Assembly: GCF_001302565.1 (NCBI RefSeq)
Contig: NZ_CP012750.1
Coordinates: forward strand, 558,001 to 622,000
DNA from: Glutamicibacter halophytocola
GTDB lineage: Bacteria; Actinomycetota; Actinomycetes; Actinomycetales; Micrococcaceae
DNA: 64,000 bases
Direction: 5' to 3'
A program made the position numbers and the translations under genes. Below the pieces are notes generated by a model. That model worked only from the letters and a program-made list of their open reading frames with translations. It was not told the DNA's origin and made no database searches. This document shows positions 55,695 to 63,204 of this stretch, piece after piece (position 1 is the stretch's first letter; every line of letters begins with the position of its first letter).

Positions 55695-55936
55695 GCACCC
55701 AGCCAGAGTTCATCAAACCTTCTGAGGTGGCTCGCCGGCTGAGCGTATCAACTCAAACCGTTCTCAACAAAGGCCACTCAGGCGAATGGGAATGGACGAA
55801 GCTCGCACCACGGATCTACCGCTTCACCGAAGAACAATACGAAGAAATTGCGCAGGGCATGCGAGAACCACAGCGCAGGTCACGCAAATCAAAAATGCAC
55901 GAAGCGCTGAAAGTCATCAGCCGCCAATCCGCCTAA
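55691..55936 (+). CDS. Excisionase-like helix-turn-helix protein
   Basis: An 81-aa basic protein with FIKPSEVARRLSVSTQTVLN, a MerR/excisionase-type winged-helix start. Its location next to the Cro-like gene and the need for an Xis with a tyrosine integrase make excisionase likely, but not proven. Confidence 0.65.
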   Translation: MSTQPEFIKPSEVARRLSVSTQTVLNKGHSGEWEWTKLAPRIYRFTEEQYEEIAQGMREPQRRSRKSKMHEALKVISRQSA

Positions 55937-56054
55937 ATCAGGCACCTCGCCCCAACAGTCAGGGCAAACACTCACCCGTAGTACACCGACCAGAGTTTCG
56001 CACACTGGCGCTGAAATCAGCGTCATTTGGCGTACCCAAAACACAGGAGCAGTC

Positions 56055-56279
56055 ATGGCTATCACCGCAACCGGTTACCGCAACCGTCTACTAGAGGAAG
56101 CCCCGGCACTTGGGATTCAGGTGAGCAAGAAGCAAGCCGAGAAGATCGGCATCCGCATTGCCCGCCGGATTGAGTCGCAGATGGTTGAGCTGGACTTCTA
56201 CGAGGCGTTGCGCATCATGGGCATCATCTCCGACCCTACCGCCCGTGACGCGGTACGGAACCTGGAGGCAGCGGCATGA
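56055..56279 (+). CDS. Small phage protein, unknown
   Basis: 74 aa, helical (SKKQAEKIGIRIARRIESQM). RBS GGAGCAGTC before the ATG. It could be a small DNA-binding or regulatory protein. Its stop overlaps the next start (ATGA). Confidence 0.6.
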   Translation: MAITATGYRNRLLEEAPALGIQVSKKQAEKIGIRIARRIESQMVELDFYEALRIMGIISDPTARDAVRNLEAAA

Positions 56280-56401
56280 TTCCTTTGTGGATGCGTGTGG
56301 ATGATCTTCAGCATGACCGTGTTGATGCCACGACGGGTGAGGTTATTTCACCTGATTGGCCGGTGTCGGGTGATGATATTGCACGGCGCAACAACCAGTA
56401 A
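56276..56401 (+). CDS. Tiny phage protein, 41 aa
   Basis: MIPLWMRVDDLQHDRVDATT and a short acidic remainder, ending TAA. Coupled to the previous gene (start overlaps its stop). Followed by a terminator. Not in any family I know. Confidence 0.5.
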   Translation: MIPLWMRVDDLQHDRVDATTGEVISPDWPVSGDDIARRNNQ

Positions 56402-56411
56402 CCAAATAAGT

Positions 56412-56443
56412 AAAACCCGCTAGCAGCAACTAGCGGGTTTTGT
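56412..56443 (+). terminator. Terminator before the antirepressor
   Basis: AAAACCCGCTAG-CAGCAA-CTAGCGGGTTTT. Splits the early operon; escape past it may need antitermination. Confidence 0.85.
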
Positions 56444-56462
56444 CATTTCCTGAGGAGGAAAA

Positions 56463-57290
56463 ATGAATAACCCTATTGTACCTGCAACCACGTCGCCGTT
56501 CGATGTGATCATGCGGACTGATGATTATGGCAACGAGTACTGGTCAGCGCGTGACCTGATGACTGTGATGGGCTACCCGCGCTGGAACGAGTTCACCCCA
56601 GCAATCAGCCGTGCGATCTTGTCCGCTGAAGCGCAAGGACATGACCGCCACGCCCTTTTTAGGGTCAACCCTGAAAAGTCCGGCGGTCGCCCTCGTGAAG
56701 ATTTCCAGCTCGCTCGTTTTGCTTGCTACCTCGTGGCAATGAATGGCGACCCTCGCAAGACTGAAGTTGCTGATGCTCAGGCATACTTCGCGATTCAAAC
56801 ACGCGTTGCTGAGACTCAGGTTCGAGCACTGCCGTCCGGTCCAGAGTTGCTTGCTTTGGCTGTTGTCGAAGCTCAGAAGGTTATCGCAGCCAAGGACACC
56901 GCAATCGCTGAACTGACCCCTAAGGCTGATGCGTGGCACGACCTTGTTTCTTCTGCTGGCTCGTTGTCATTCCGTGATGCCGCGAAGGTCATCAGTGAAG
57001 AAGGTGGCGTGACCATCGGCGGGGTACGACTGATTGAAAAGCTTATGGACTGGGGTTGGTGCTTCCGACCTGTTGCCACACCTGAAGAAAAGGCTAAGGG
57101 TAAGACGCGTTCGGTCCGTGCTTATCAGACTCAGATTGACGCTAAGACGCTGACTGAGAAGGCGAAGACTTACACGGATCAGGTTACGGGTGAGAAGAAG
57201 CTGTCGAATAATCCGCAGACTCGTATCACTGGCAAGGGTTTGGATGCTATCCGAACTCGCTTGTTGAAGGAGTTGCCCGATGCTGCCTGA
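56463..57290 (+). CDS. Phage antirepressor, DinD/KilAC-type
   Basis: A 275-aa protein. The N-terminal domain (YWSARDLMTVMGYPRWNEF, RFACYLVAMNGDPRK) resembles the DinD/Bro-N antirepressor domain; the C-terminal part (FRDAAKVISEEGGVTIGGVR, FRPVATPEEK) is like the KilAC/ANT DNA-binding domain. Such proteins bind or displace the repressor and influence induction. RBS GAGGAGGA precedes the ATG. Confidence 0.83.
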   Translation: MNNPIVPATTSPFDVIMRTDDYGNEYWSARDLMTVMGYPRWNEFTPAISRAILSAEAQGHDRHALFRVNPEKSGGRPREDFQLARFACYLVAMNGDPRKTEVADAQAYFAIQTRVAETQVRALPSGPELLALAVVEAQKVIAAKDTAIAELTPKADAWHDLVSSAGSLSFRDAAKVISEEGGVTIGGVRLIEKLMDWGWCFRPVATPEEKAKGKTRSVRAYQTQIDAKTLTEKAKTYTDQVTGEKKLSNNPQTRITGKGLDAIRTRLLKELPDAA

Positions 57291-57441
57291 TCCAATCCGT
57301 GCCCTTGATGTTGTTGACCCTGAGCCGGTTGATGACGTGCCTTCTTCGTTTTGGCTATTAGCTGTTACGGCTGGTGGCGTTCTTGCAATCGTCGGCTTCT
57401 CCTACTTGGTGGGAGCCATTCTTATAGGAGTAACAGCGTGA
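57280..57441 (+). CDS. Small membrane protein (phage), 53 aa
   Basis: Acidic Pro-rich start (MLPDPIRALDVVDPEPVDDV) then one membrane segment (SFWLLAVTAGGVLAIVGFSY). Begins inside the antirepressor end. Role unknown; small membrane proteins in early operons may act in exclusion or lysis timing (inference). Confidence 0.55.
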   Translation: MLPDPIRALDVVDPEPVDDVPSSFWLLAVTAGGVLAIVGFSYLVGAILIGVTA

Positions 57442-57719
57442 GTGACGAACTGAGTATTGATGAGATGCGCGTTGAGGTCAATGAGCACGGTGTCCTGGAC
57501 ATTGATCAGGCAACGGAATTGTTAGACCGCCTCGAACAGGCTGAGCGGAACGCGGACACGTACCAGACGCTGTACGAGCAGCGCGCCGAAACACTCGAAC
57601 AGGCTGAACAGGCCGTCGCAAGGGTGCGGGGCCTGATTCCTAATGATCCCGACATTCAAAAGATGTTCTGGGTCCACTCAGACGATCTCCTCCGCGCCCT
57701 GGACGGTGATCAGGCATGA
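57438..57719 (+). CDS. Phage protein with coiled coil, 93 aa
   Basis: GTG 57438 overlaps the previous stop. Helical DQATELLDRLEQAERNADTY and LYEQRAETLEQAEQAVARVR form a likely coiled coil. Unknown function. Confidence 0.6.
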   Translation: MSDELSIDEMRVEVNEHGVLDIDQATELLDRLEQAERNADTYQTLYEQRAETLEQAEQAVARVRGLIPNDPDIQKMFWVHSDDLLRALDGDQA

Positions 57720-58054
57720 GCGAGGTTTTCATTACCGCTCCTGACGGTTCGTTCACGATCACCAGCGAAGAGTCCAATAAGACTTTCGAGCTATACGACT
57801 TTGTGAACTGGGATCGCTTAGAGTCACGTTTTCCTAATGGGGCAACTGACGCTAAGGGAATCAAGCTCGATCGGCATAACCCAAATATCAAGGTCGGTGT
57901 CATGGCGTCCGCGCTCATGAGCGTCCGCTACGGGATCGATGCGTCGTATGCCAAGGCGGATGAGTACCTATCGAATAACCCGCACTTTGAGACGCTGATC
58001 AGCGCAATGGTCGCAGCGTTTGAAAAGACTAAGGACGGTGATGGACGTGGCTGA
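57716..58054 (+). CDS. Phage protein, 112 aa
   Basis: ATG overlaps the previous stop. Starts MSEVFITAPDGSFTITSE. No known motif; mixed alpha/beta, acidic N-terminal half. Confidence 0.65.
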   Translation: MSEVFITAPDGSFTITSEESNKTFELYDFVNWDRLESRFPNGATDAKGIKLDRHNPNIKVGVMASALMSVRYGIDASYAKADEYLSNNPHFETLISAMVAAFEKTKDGDGRG

Positions 58055-58376
58055 TCCAGTAAGCCAGTGGCGAGACAAAGTGAACGCAGCAAGTAACTGC
58101 GTGGGCGCTATGCACACCGCGTTGGTAGCGATCCAAGAACAGCATGCGGAACTCACCATCTACGAGTGGGATCACGACAGCGGCGACTTCGGTCTCAACT
58201 CTGACGGAGAAAAGATCGTAGTTGCCCGGCTATGCCTAGAGTGCACTCCTGAGTCAATCAAAGAACAGATTGACGATGCGGCGTACGACGCAGCGGGTAA
58301 CTACGACGACGTTCCTTTTCCTTGCCCGACCCGCAAGCTGGCCGACGAAGGACTAGGAGGTGGGGAACGTGGGTGA
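58041..58376 (+). CDS. Phage protein, 111 aa
   Basis: ATG 58041 overlaps the previous stop. It contains AELTIYEWDHDSGDFGLNS and LCLECTPES; no family recognised. Ends overlapping the next start. Confidence 0.6.
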   Translation: MDVADPVSQWRDKVNAASNCVGAMHTALVAIQEQHAELTIYEWDHDSGDFGLNSDGEKIVVARLCLECTPESIKEQIDDAAYDAAGNYDDVPFPCPTRKLADEGLGGGERG

Positions 58377-58515
58377 ACACGTTTTCTGCGATGCCGGGTT
58401 TGATCTTTGGGGCTACGACCGAGACGGAAAATACGACCCTACTTTCGACCGCGCACCATTCCAAAACTCTCCCTACTCGAACGAGCACAACACCATGGAA
58501 GGCAATCAATCATGA
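58369..58515 (+). CDS. Tiny phage protein, 48 aa
   Basis: GTG 58369 has AGGAGG nearby; VGEHVFCDAGFDLWGYDRDG then an Asn/Ser tail. The stop overlaps the next start (ATGA). Confidence 0.5.
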   Translation: MGEHVFCDAGFDLWGYDRDGKYDPTFDRAPFQNSPYSNEHNTMEGNQS

Positions 58516-58676
58516 GCAGCCACTATATATTCCTGCATTGCGCCAGGGTGGGTTGCGATAAAAGCGAATCAATCTACACCGGAGATATCCACCTTGAGCA
58601 CTTCAGCGATGGCGCTTTCGAACTTTCGAGCCTGCACATCCTTTGCAAAGAGCATGAGGGGTGGCGGGATCAATGA
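58512..58676 (+). CDS. Tiny phage protein, 54 aa, Cys/His-rich
   Basis: MSSHYIFLHCARVGCDKSES with Cys10, Cys15 and a late ILCKEHEGW; a possible small zinc site. Coupled at both ends. Confidence 0.5.
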   Translation: MSSHYIFLHCARVGCDKSESIYTGDIHLEHFSDGAFELSSLHILCKEHEGWRDQ

Positions 58677-58846
58677 GCGGTTACCGCTGGAAAGTCGCGT
58701 GCATCAATTGGGGACACCCTACCGCGCCGAAGGCTATCGCGTACCGGCTTTGGAGCGGCTGGCTAGGTGAGCACCACAAGTACTTCCCCACCCACGCTGA
58801 AGCTATCGCCTACGCCGACCGTATGACGAGGGGTGAACATGGCTGA
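58673..58846 (+). CDS. Tiny phage protein, 57 aa
   Basis: MSGYRWKVACINWGHPTAPK; Trp/Tyr/His-rich with a helix THAEAIAYADRMT. Coupled to the next gene. Unknown. Confidence 0.5.
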   Translation: MSGYRWKVACINWGHPTAPKAIAYRLWSGWLGEHHKYFPTHAEAIAYADRMTRGEHG

Positions 58847-58946
58847 GAAATGCGATCGATGCAATGGAACCGCTGTCCTCCTGAAAGCCGACTACACCGT
58901 GTTCACACCATGCCCGGAATGCACTAACAACCAAGGAGAGAAATAA
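58839..58946 (+). CDS. Tiny zinc-finger-like protein, 35 aa
   Basis: MAEKCDRCNGTAVLL then CPEC near the end: two CxxC pairs spaced for a zinc finger. Only 35 aa, but start and stop are coupled within the chain and the next gene follows at once. Confidence 0.5.
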   Translation: MAEKCDRCNGTAVLLKADYTVFTPCPECTNNQGEK

Positions 58947-58947
58947 C

Positions 58948-59193
58948 GTGCAGAATTTCGACATCACCGGAACCGCCACCACCAACGACGGCGTAGAGAT
59001 CCCAGTCAAAATCACCGTCGAATACCCCGACAATCAAGGCCTGATCGCATGGCAGATCTTCCAGCACACCGCCGAGACAGGATTCGAACAGGTCATCCAA
59101 GACCTCATCGCCAAGGGCGATCTGAGCCTACTCGCCAAGATGCACGAAAACGGGATGGAAGCCGAATATGACGAGTTCGGCGACGATGACTAA
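58948..59193 (+). CDS. Phage protein, 81 aa
   Basis: GTG 58948 after GGAGAG. Beta-rich first half (FDITGTATTNDGVEIPVKIT), helical DLIAKGDLSLLAKMHENGME, acidic tail. Unknown. Confidence 0.6.
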   Translation: MQNFDITGTATTNDGVEIPVKITVEYPDNQGLIAWQIFQHTAETGFEQVIQDLIAKGDLSLLAKMHENGMEAEYDEFGDDD

Positions 59194-59359
59194 CTCTGAG
59201 CACAGGCCGTGCCGTGAGTGGTACTGCGACCCCGAAAAAGTATCTGACGCGTCCCTCATAAAGCAGCTGCTCGAAGAGGGGCCGCACTGCGAAGAATGCG
59301 GGAACGACTGGCCATGCGTTGTCAGCATGGCACGAATCAACCAAGGAGAAAACAATTGA
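59186..59359 (+). CDS. Tiny phage protein with two Cys pairs, 57 aa
   Basis: ATG 59186 overlaps the previous stop. CREWYC about residue 9 and CEEC about residue 40 plus CVVSM could hold zinc. Ends one codon into the next gene. Confidence 0.5.
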   Translation: MTNSEHRPCREWYCDPEKVSDASLIKQLLEEGPHCEECGNDWPCVVSMARINQGENN

Positions 59360-59634
59360 GCAACCTACCCGGCAACCCGTTTGCAGACACGCACGAGGAG
59401 ACGTATCACCAAGTCGGCCAGGGCATGGTGGCAGACCTGGGGCAAACAGAGGCGACTTTGATCTGGTCGGCAATCGAGAACCACGCCACTGCCACTCTCG
59501 CCCTGGCATACGAGCAGCGCACGGCGACACTAGTCCACGCGCTGCTCAGTGACAGCCTCGTGACAGACGGAAAATATGACGAACTACAGGCAGAGGTTCG
59601 GGAACGCCTCGGACTAGGAGACGACAATGACTAG
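59356..59634 (+). CDS. Phage protein, 92 aa
   Basis: TTG 59356 with AAGGAGA nine bases before it. Helical (TEATLIWSAIENHATATLAL). Ends overlapping the next gene. Unknown. Confidence 0.6.
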   Translation: MSNLPGNPFADTHEETYHQVGQGMVADLGQTEATLIWSAIENHATATLALAYEQRTATLVHALLSDSLVTDGKYDELQAEVRERLGLGDDND

Positions 59635-60079
59635 CAAGACTTTCAATAGCGTCCATGAGGAGAACAGCTATCAACAGTTGAATATTGCCGAAGTTGATGC
59701 GGGTATCCGAGTATCTGTTGACCACAATTCTCATGGGGTGAAAGGTGTCATCATCGCCCCGTCTGATGCTCCTGCGCTTGCCCTCGCAATCCTCGAAGCA
59801 GCGGGGGTGGAGAACGTTCCGCACGATATTGCGGACGGTTCGGAGAGGGCGCTCGGATACCTCATCGAGTATGTAGGCCTACAGCAAGTGAATGAACGGC
59901 ACGCCAAGGAGCAGGCGGAGTTTGAAGCCGAAGCGCTGGAACTGCTGAATGCTGAACGGGGAGCGCTCGGAGTCGATCTGGTACGCGACCTATCAGAAGT
60001 TCACGCCATTGCGCAGGAGGCAGCAATCGCCGTAGCCCGCCGTGCACGCGAACTAGCCGAAATGAGGGCAGAGAAGTGA
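59627..60079 (+). CDS. Phage protein with helical tail, 150 aa
   Basis: N-terminal part SYQQLNIAEVDAGIRVSVDH, then a long charged helix (ERHAKEQAEFEAEALELLNA) reaching the end. Could be a coiled-coil or DNA-binding accessory protein. Coupled to the next gene. Confidence 0.65.
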   Translation: MTSKTFNSVHEENSYQQLNIAEVDAGIRVSVDHNSHGVKGVIIAPSDAPALALAILEAAGVENVPHDIADGSERALGYLIEYVGLQQVNERHAKEQAEFEAEALELLNAERGALGVDLVRDLSEVHAIAQEAAIAVARRARELAEMRAEK

Positions 60080-60315
60080 GCAACAAGATCGGTATTCACT
60101 TTGCCCCGTTCTCCAAGGAAATCCAGGCAGGCCGTCTCAACAAAGCCGGGAATGTGTTCCTTGGCGAGAAGCAGACTGTCACCGACGAGTGCATTGGTGC
60201 TGTGGCTGAGTACGTCGAAGCGAACTACGGCGGCGGAGTCGAATTCACCTATCCCGGTGTTGGCCTCAAAGTCGAAATCAAAGTCACCCGCATCGAAAAG
60301 GAGGCAGAGAAGTGA
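60076..60315 (+). CDS. Phage protein, 79 aa
   Basis: GTG 60076 overlaps the previous stop (GTGA). Mixed fold: FAPFSKEIQAGRLNKAGNVF and a beta-rich end VGLKVEIKVTRIEK. Unknown. Confidence 0.55.
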   Translation: MSNKIGIHFAPFSKEIQAGRLNKAGNVFLGEKQTVTDECIGAVAEYVEANYGGGVEFTYPGVGLKVEIKVTRIEKEAEK

Positions 60316-60425
60316 ACTGGGAAATGTTCTGGTCACTCATGATCCCGGTGACTATCTCCCTCAGTGCAGGGTGGTTCATCGTTTATCAAATCCTCAAAGC
60401 ATTAGGAGCTTTCGACAATGCCTAA
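60312..60425 (+). CDS. Tiny membrane protein, 37 aa
   Basis: GTG 60312 overlaps the previous stop. One membrane segment (FWSLMIPVTISLSAGWFIVY) makes up most of the protein. May be a small inhibitor or membrane anchor; speculative. Confidence 0.5.
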   Translation: MNWEMFWSLMIPVTISLSAGWFIVYQILKALGAFDNA

Positions 60426-60798
60426 CCCGACCCCGCTAAACCCGGACGCGCTCAATAAGGCGAAAGATGCTTTTGACGAAGCGATGGGGATCAATCTCGA
60501 TAACCATCGAGAGCCGTGGTACATGCAAGCCCCGGTTGAGTACCGAAACATTGGCGTTGAACCAGCCGTTTCCACTTACCTCGCCGTCGCCCAGCCGGTA
60601 GTGAACAGCGTGGAAGAACTCGACGCGCTGCCGGTGGGCAGTGTAGTACGAGGCGGTGAATATGATCTGGTTGGCGAGAAGATTCGCCACAGCCCGTACC
60701 CTCCCCATTGGTGCACCATAGGCGAAGAAGTAGAAGCATACGAACGCGACTTACTCCCCGCCCGTGTGCTGTACATCCCGGAGGTGAACGATGTCTAA
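60418..60798 (+). CDS. Phage protein, 126 aa
   Basis: MPNPTPLNPDALNKAKDAFD start, then VVNSVEELDALPVGSVVRGG and GEYDLVGEKIRHSPYPP. The VEELDALPVGSVV segment resembles a small beta domain common in actinophage early proteins. Unknown. Confidence 0.6.
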   Translation: MPNPTPLNPDALNKAKDAFDEAMGINLDNHREPWYMQAPVEYRNIGVEPAVSTYLAVAQPVVNSVEELDALPVGSVVRGGEYDLVGEKIRHSPYPPHWCTIGEEVEAYERDLLPARVLYIPEVNDV

Positions 60799-60982
60799 GA
60801 AGCCACGGCACCTAGACCGAAAGTATATGGAGCCGAACAACTCGCAGCTTCTGAACTGGAATCGGAAGGCAGGTAGGCGGGAGATTTTCGAATATGGAGG
60901 CGGCCGGTACCTCAACGATCCGAGCCACGTCATCCGCAACCCGCGCATGAAACCGCTACTACACCGAGGGAGGAAGCCATGA
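60791..60982 (+). CDS. Basic phage protein, 63 aa
   Basis: MSKKPRHLDRKYMEPNNSQL, very Arg/Lys-rich throughout, so a nucleic-acid-binding role is possible. Overlaps the genes on both sides. Confidence 0.55.
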   Translation: MSKKPRHLDRKYMEPNNSQLLNWNRKAGRREIFEYGGGRYLNDPSHVIRNPRMKPLLHRGRKP

Positions 60983-61119
60983 GCCGTTACCAGCACCCAT
61001 ACGCCCAGCACTGCGACGCGAACTGTGGTTGCTGTGAACCGTTAGACCTCGAAAACTCGGGGTCATTTTTTATGCCCGAAAGCGACCAGGAGGTGGATTG
61101 TGGCGATCAAGATCTATGA
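60979..61119 (+). CDS. Tiny Cys-rich phage protein, 46 aa
   Basis: MSRYQHPYAQHCDANCGCCE holds four Cys in ten residues, with a fifth Cys near the end. Overlaps the YqaJ gene by 20 nt. Confidence 0.45.
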   Translation: MSRYQHPYAQHCDANCGCCEPLDLENSGSFFMPESDQEVDCGDQDL

Positions 61120-61921
61120 CCAGCTAGAACAGGGAACGCCCGAATGGTTGGAAGCGCGTGCAGGACTCGTAACCGCCTCAACCGTCGGGCAACTCATCAC
61201 CAAAAGCACTGCGGGCGCTATCGAGTATCTTTGCCCGAAGTGCATGGCAGACCCTGATGATCCTTGCTATGGGGTGAACGGTAAACCAATCAAGACCATT
61301 CACCCGGAACGCGCTGAGACGGCACGCAGCGCACCGATTACACGGCTTGTTCCGTCCACTGGTGACACCGCTAAGTCACTTATGCGGACTCTGATCGCTG
61401 AACGCATTACAGGCCGTGTGGAGCCGATACCCATGAATAGAGCAATGGAACGCGGCGTCCTTGACGAACCCTATGCACGCATGGCCTACGAGAAGGAGGA
61501 GGGCGTAAAGGTCGATCAGGTTGGGTTCATCACCGAGGACAAGCATGGATTCGTTCTTGGGTATTCACCCGATGGCCTTGTTGGGGATGACGGTTTGATC
61601 GAGATCAAGTCCCGTGACCAGAAGACACAGTTGCTGACGATTCTGACTGACGAAGTGCCAGCAGCGAATATGGCTCAGTTACAGACTGGCTTGCTGGTCA
61701 AGGGTGCCAAGTGGATTGATTACGTGTCCTATTGCGGTGGGATGCCACTGTATGTGAAACGTGTCTATCCAGACCCCAAATGGTTCGCAGTGATTATCGA
61801 AGCAGTGAGCGCTTTCGAAAAACACGCGACCGAAACAATCAGCCAATACCTCGATGCGGTTGCGAACAGACCCGCTACTGAATACATCGAGCATTTCCCA
61901 GAAACGGAGTTCACGTTCTAA
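61100..61921 (+). CDS. YqaJ-type viral recombinase/exonuclease
   Basis: A 273-aa PD-(D/E)xK nuclease of the lambda Exo/YqaJ family: start RAGLVTASTVGQLI, MERGVLDEPYARMAYEKE, and GYSPDGLVGDDGLIEIKSRD with the Asp, Glu and Lys of the active site. It should resect double-stranded DNA ends for phage recombination or replication. It contains an insert (about 48-65, CPKCMADPDDPCYG) with three Cys, probably a zinc loop. GTG start; its stop overlaps the next start (TAATG). Confidence 0.88.
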   Translation: MAIKIYDQLEQGTPEWLEARAGLVTASTVGQLITKSTAGAIEYLCPKCMADPDDPCYGVNGKPIKTIHPERAETARSAPITRLVPSTGDTAKSLMRTLIAERITGRVEPIPMNRAMERGVLDEPYARMAYEKEEGVKVDQVGFITEDKHGFVLGYSPDGLVGDDGLIEIKSRDQKTQLLTILTDEVPAANMAQLQTGLLVKGAKWIDYVSYCGGMPLYVKRVYPDPKWFAVIIEAVSAFEKHATETISQYLDAVANRPATEYIEHFPETEFTF

Positions 61922-62514
61922 TGGACATTTCAGCAGCTCTCGTGGCTAAGAGTGACCAGCTCAACGCGTCGGATCTGACCGGCGCACCGGTCATTGCGAC
62001 TATCCAAAATGTTCGCCCTGGCGATCGTAACAAGCCGGTCATCATCGACCTCGCTGGCATGGACGGTAGGCCTTGGAAGCCATCCAAGGGCATGCTCCGT
62101 GTCCTGTCATACCGGTGGGGGACTGAGACGGATAAATGGATTGGCCGGCTAGTGAAACTGGTCAATAACCCTGAAGTGATCTATGCGGGCGAAAAGGTTG
62201 GCGGGGTGGAAGTAGTCGCCATGTCGCACATTGACGCGGCGTTCACTATCCCGGTTCGCATCAGCCAGAAGAAGGTCAAGCAACACCACGTTGACGTTCT
62301 TGCCGAGCCAGTAACCGAACCGTGGGTGGCTCAGTGGCAGGCAATCACCAATGCGCTCACTGTGGCGGGCTATCAGGGTGACGGTCCGGCAATGCTCGCG
62401 CACGCTGGACAGATTGTCGGCGCTAACTGGGATCACCCAAACAAGATCAGCACTGAGGACGCGCAAAAGATCCTCGCAACAGTACGAGAAGACAACAACG
62501 AAGAAGGTAAGTAA
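61921..62514 (+). CDS. Phage recombination-module protein, 197 aa
   Basis: Follows the exonuclease with TAATG coupling. The N-terminal two thirds are beta-rich (SDQLNASDLTGAPVIATIQN, RLVKLVNNPEVIYAGEKVGG, VVAMSHIDAAF) and look like an OB-type fold. Similar proteins with SDQLNADDLxxGP are widespread in phages and are usually called hypothetical. In this place RecT/Erf-type annealing proteins normally sit, so a DNA-annealing or binding role is a reasonable but unproven inference. It ends with a helical acidic tail. Confidence 0.75.
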   Translation: MDISAALVAKSDQLNASDLTGAPVIATIQNVRPGDRNKPVIIDLAGMDGRPWKPSKGMLRVLSYRWGTETDKWIGRLVKLVNNPEVIYAGEKVGGVEVVAMSHIDAAFTIPVRISQKKVKQHHVDVLAEPVTEPWVAQWQAITNALTVAGYQGDGPAMLAHAGQIVGANWDHPNKISTEDAQKILATVREDNNEEGK

Positions 62515-62697
62515 ATGGCTAAGGATTTCAACATCGAAGAATTGGTCGCTGATCTATCCCTCGCGAATGAGGTGGGAGGCGACTACGGATACAGCGCATC
62601 CAGTGACGGCAAGAGCATCGTCGTTGAGCAGTACAGCGACGAAGGCGACATCGAAAAGACCTACACAATGACCATCGAAATCAAGGAGGCCAAATAA
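62515..62697 (+). CDS. Small phage protein, 60 aa
   Basis: MAKDFNIEELVADLSLANEV then an acidic beta strand region. Directly follows the 197-aa protein and ends at the SSB start (adjacent ATG). Unknown, perhaps an adaptor. Confidence 0.6.
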   Translation: MAKDFNIEELVADLSLANEVGGDYGYSASSDGKSIVVEQYSDEGDIEKTYTMTIEIKEAK

Positions 62698-63195
62698 ATG
62701 GCTGAGATTATTGCAACTGGAAATCTGGCGGCGGACGCGGAACTGCGCACCACACCTAGTGGACGTTCTGTTTTGAACTTCCGCATCGCTGATTCCAAGT
62801 CGAAGAAGAATGACCAGGGCGGTTGGGACACGCTGGCTGAGAACTGGTTCAACGTGGCGATCTGGGGTGAGCTTGCCGAGTTCTACGCCAAGCAGCTCAC
62901 CAAGGGCACGCGGGTAAAGATCACGGGCGAGTTCTACCAGCGCGAGTATGACAAGAAGGACGGTTCCGGCAAGGGTGTTTCGTTGGATGTGAACGCGTGG
63001 GGTGTTCATGTGATCCCTAAGCGCGACAGCAGTAACGGTGGTGGTTTCCAGCCTCCTGCCCAGCAGGTGACCCCGCAGCAGGGTGGTGGTGGTTCATGGG
63101 GTGGACAGCAAACACAGGCCGACCCGTGGAAGCAACCAGAACAACAGCAGAACAACGGCGGGTGGGGCGACCCGTCCGACAGCCCAGCTTTCTAA
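62698..63195 (+). CDS. ssb: Phage single-stranded DNA-binding protein
   Basis: A 165-aa OB-fold SSB: ATGNLAADAELRTTPSGRSV, NWFNVAIWGELAEFYAKQLT and TRVKITGEFYQREYDKK. The C-terminal third is Gln/Gly-rich. The end is DSPAF rather than the usual DDDIPF, so the tip that recruits partner proteins is degenerate. Confidence 0.93.
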   Translation: MAEIIATGNLAADAELRTTPSGRSVLNFRIADSKSKKNDQGGWDTLAENWFNVAIWGELAEFYAKQLTKGTRVKITGEFYQREYDKKDGSGKGVSLDVNAWGVHVIPKRDSSNGGGFQPPAQQVTPQQGGGGSWGGQQTQADPWKQPEQQQNNGGWGDPSDSPAF

Positions 63196-63204
63196 GGAGA
63201 ACCA

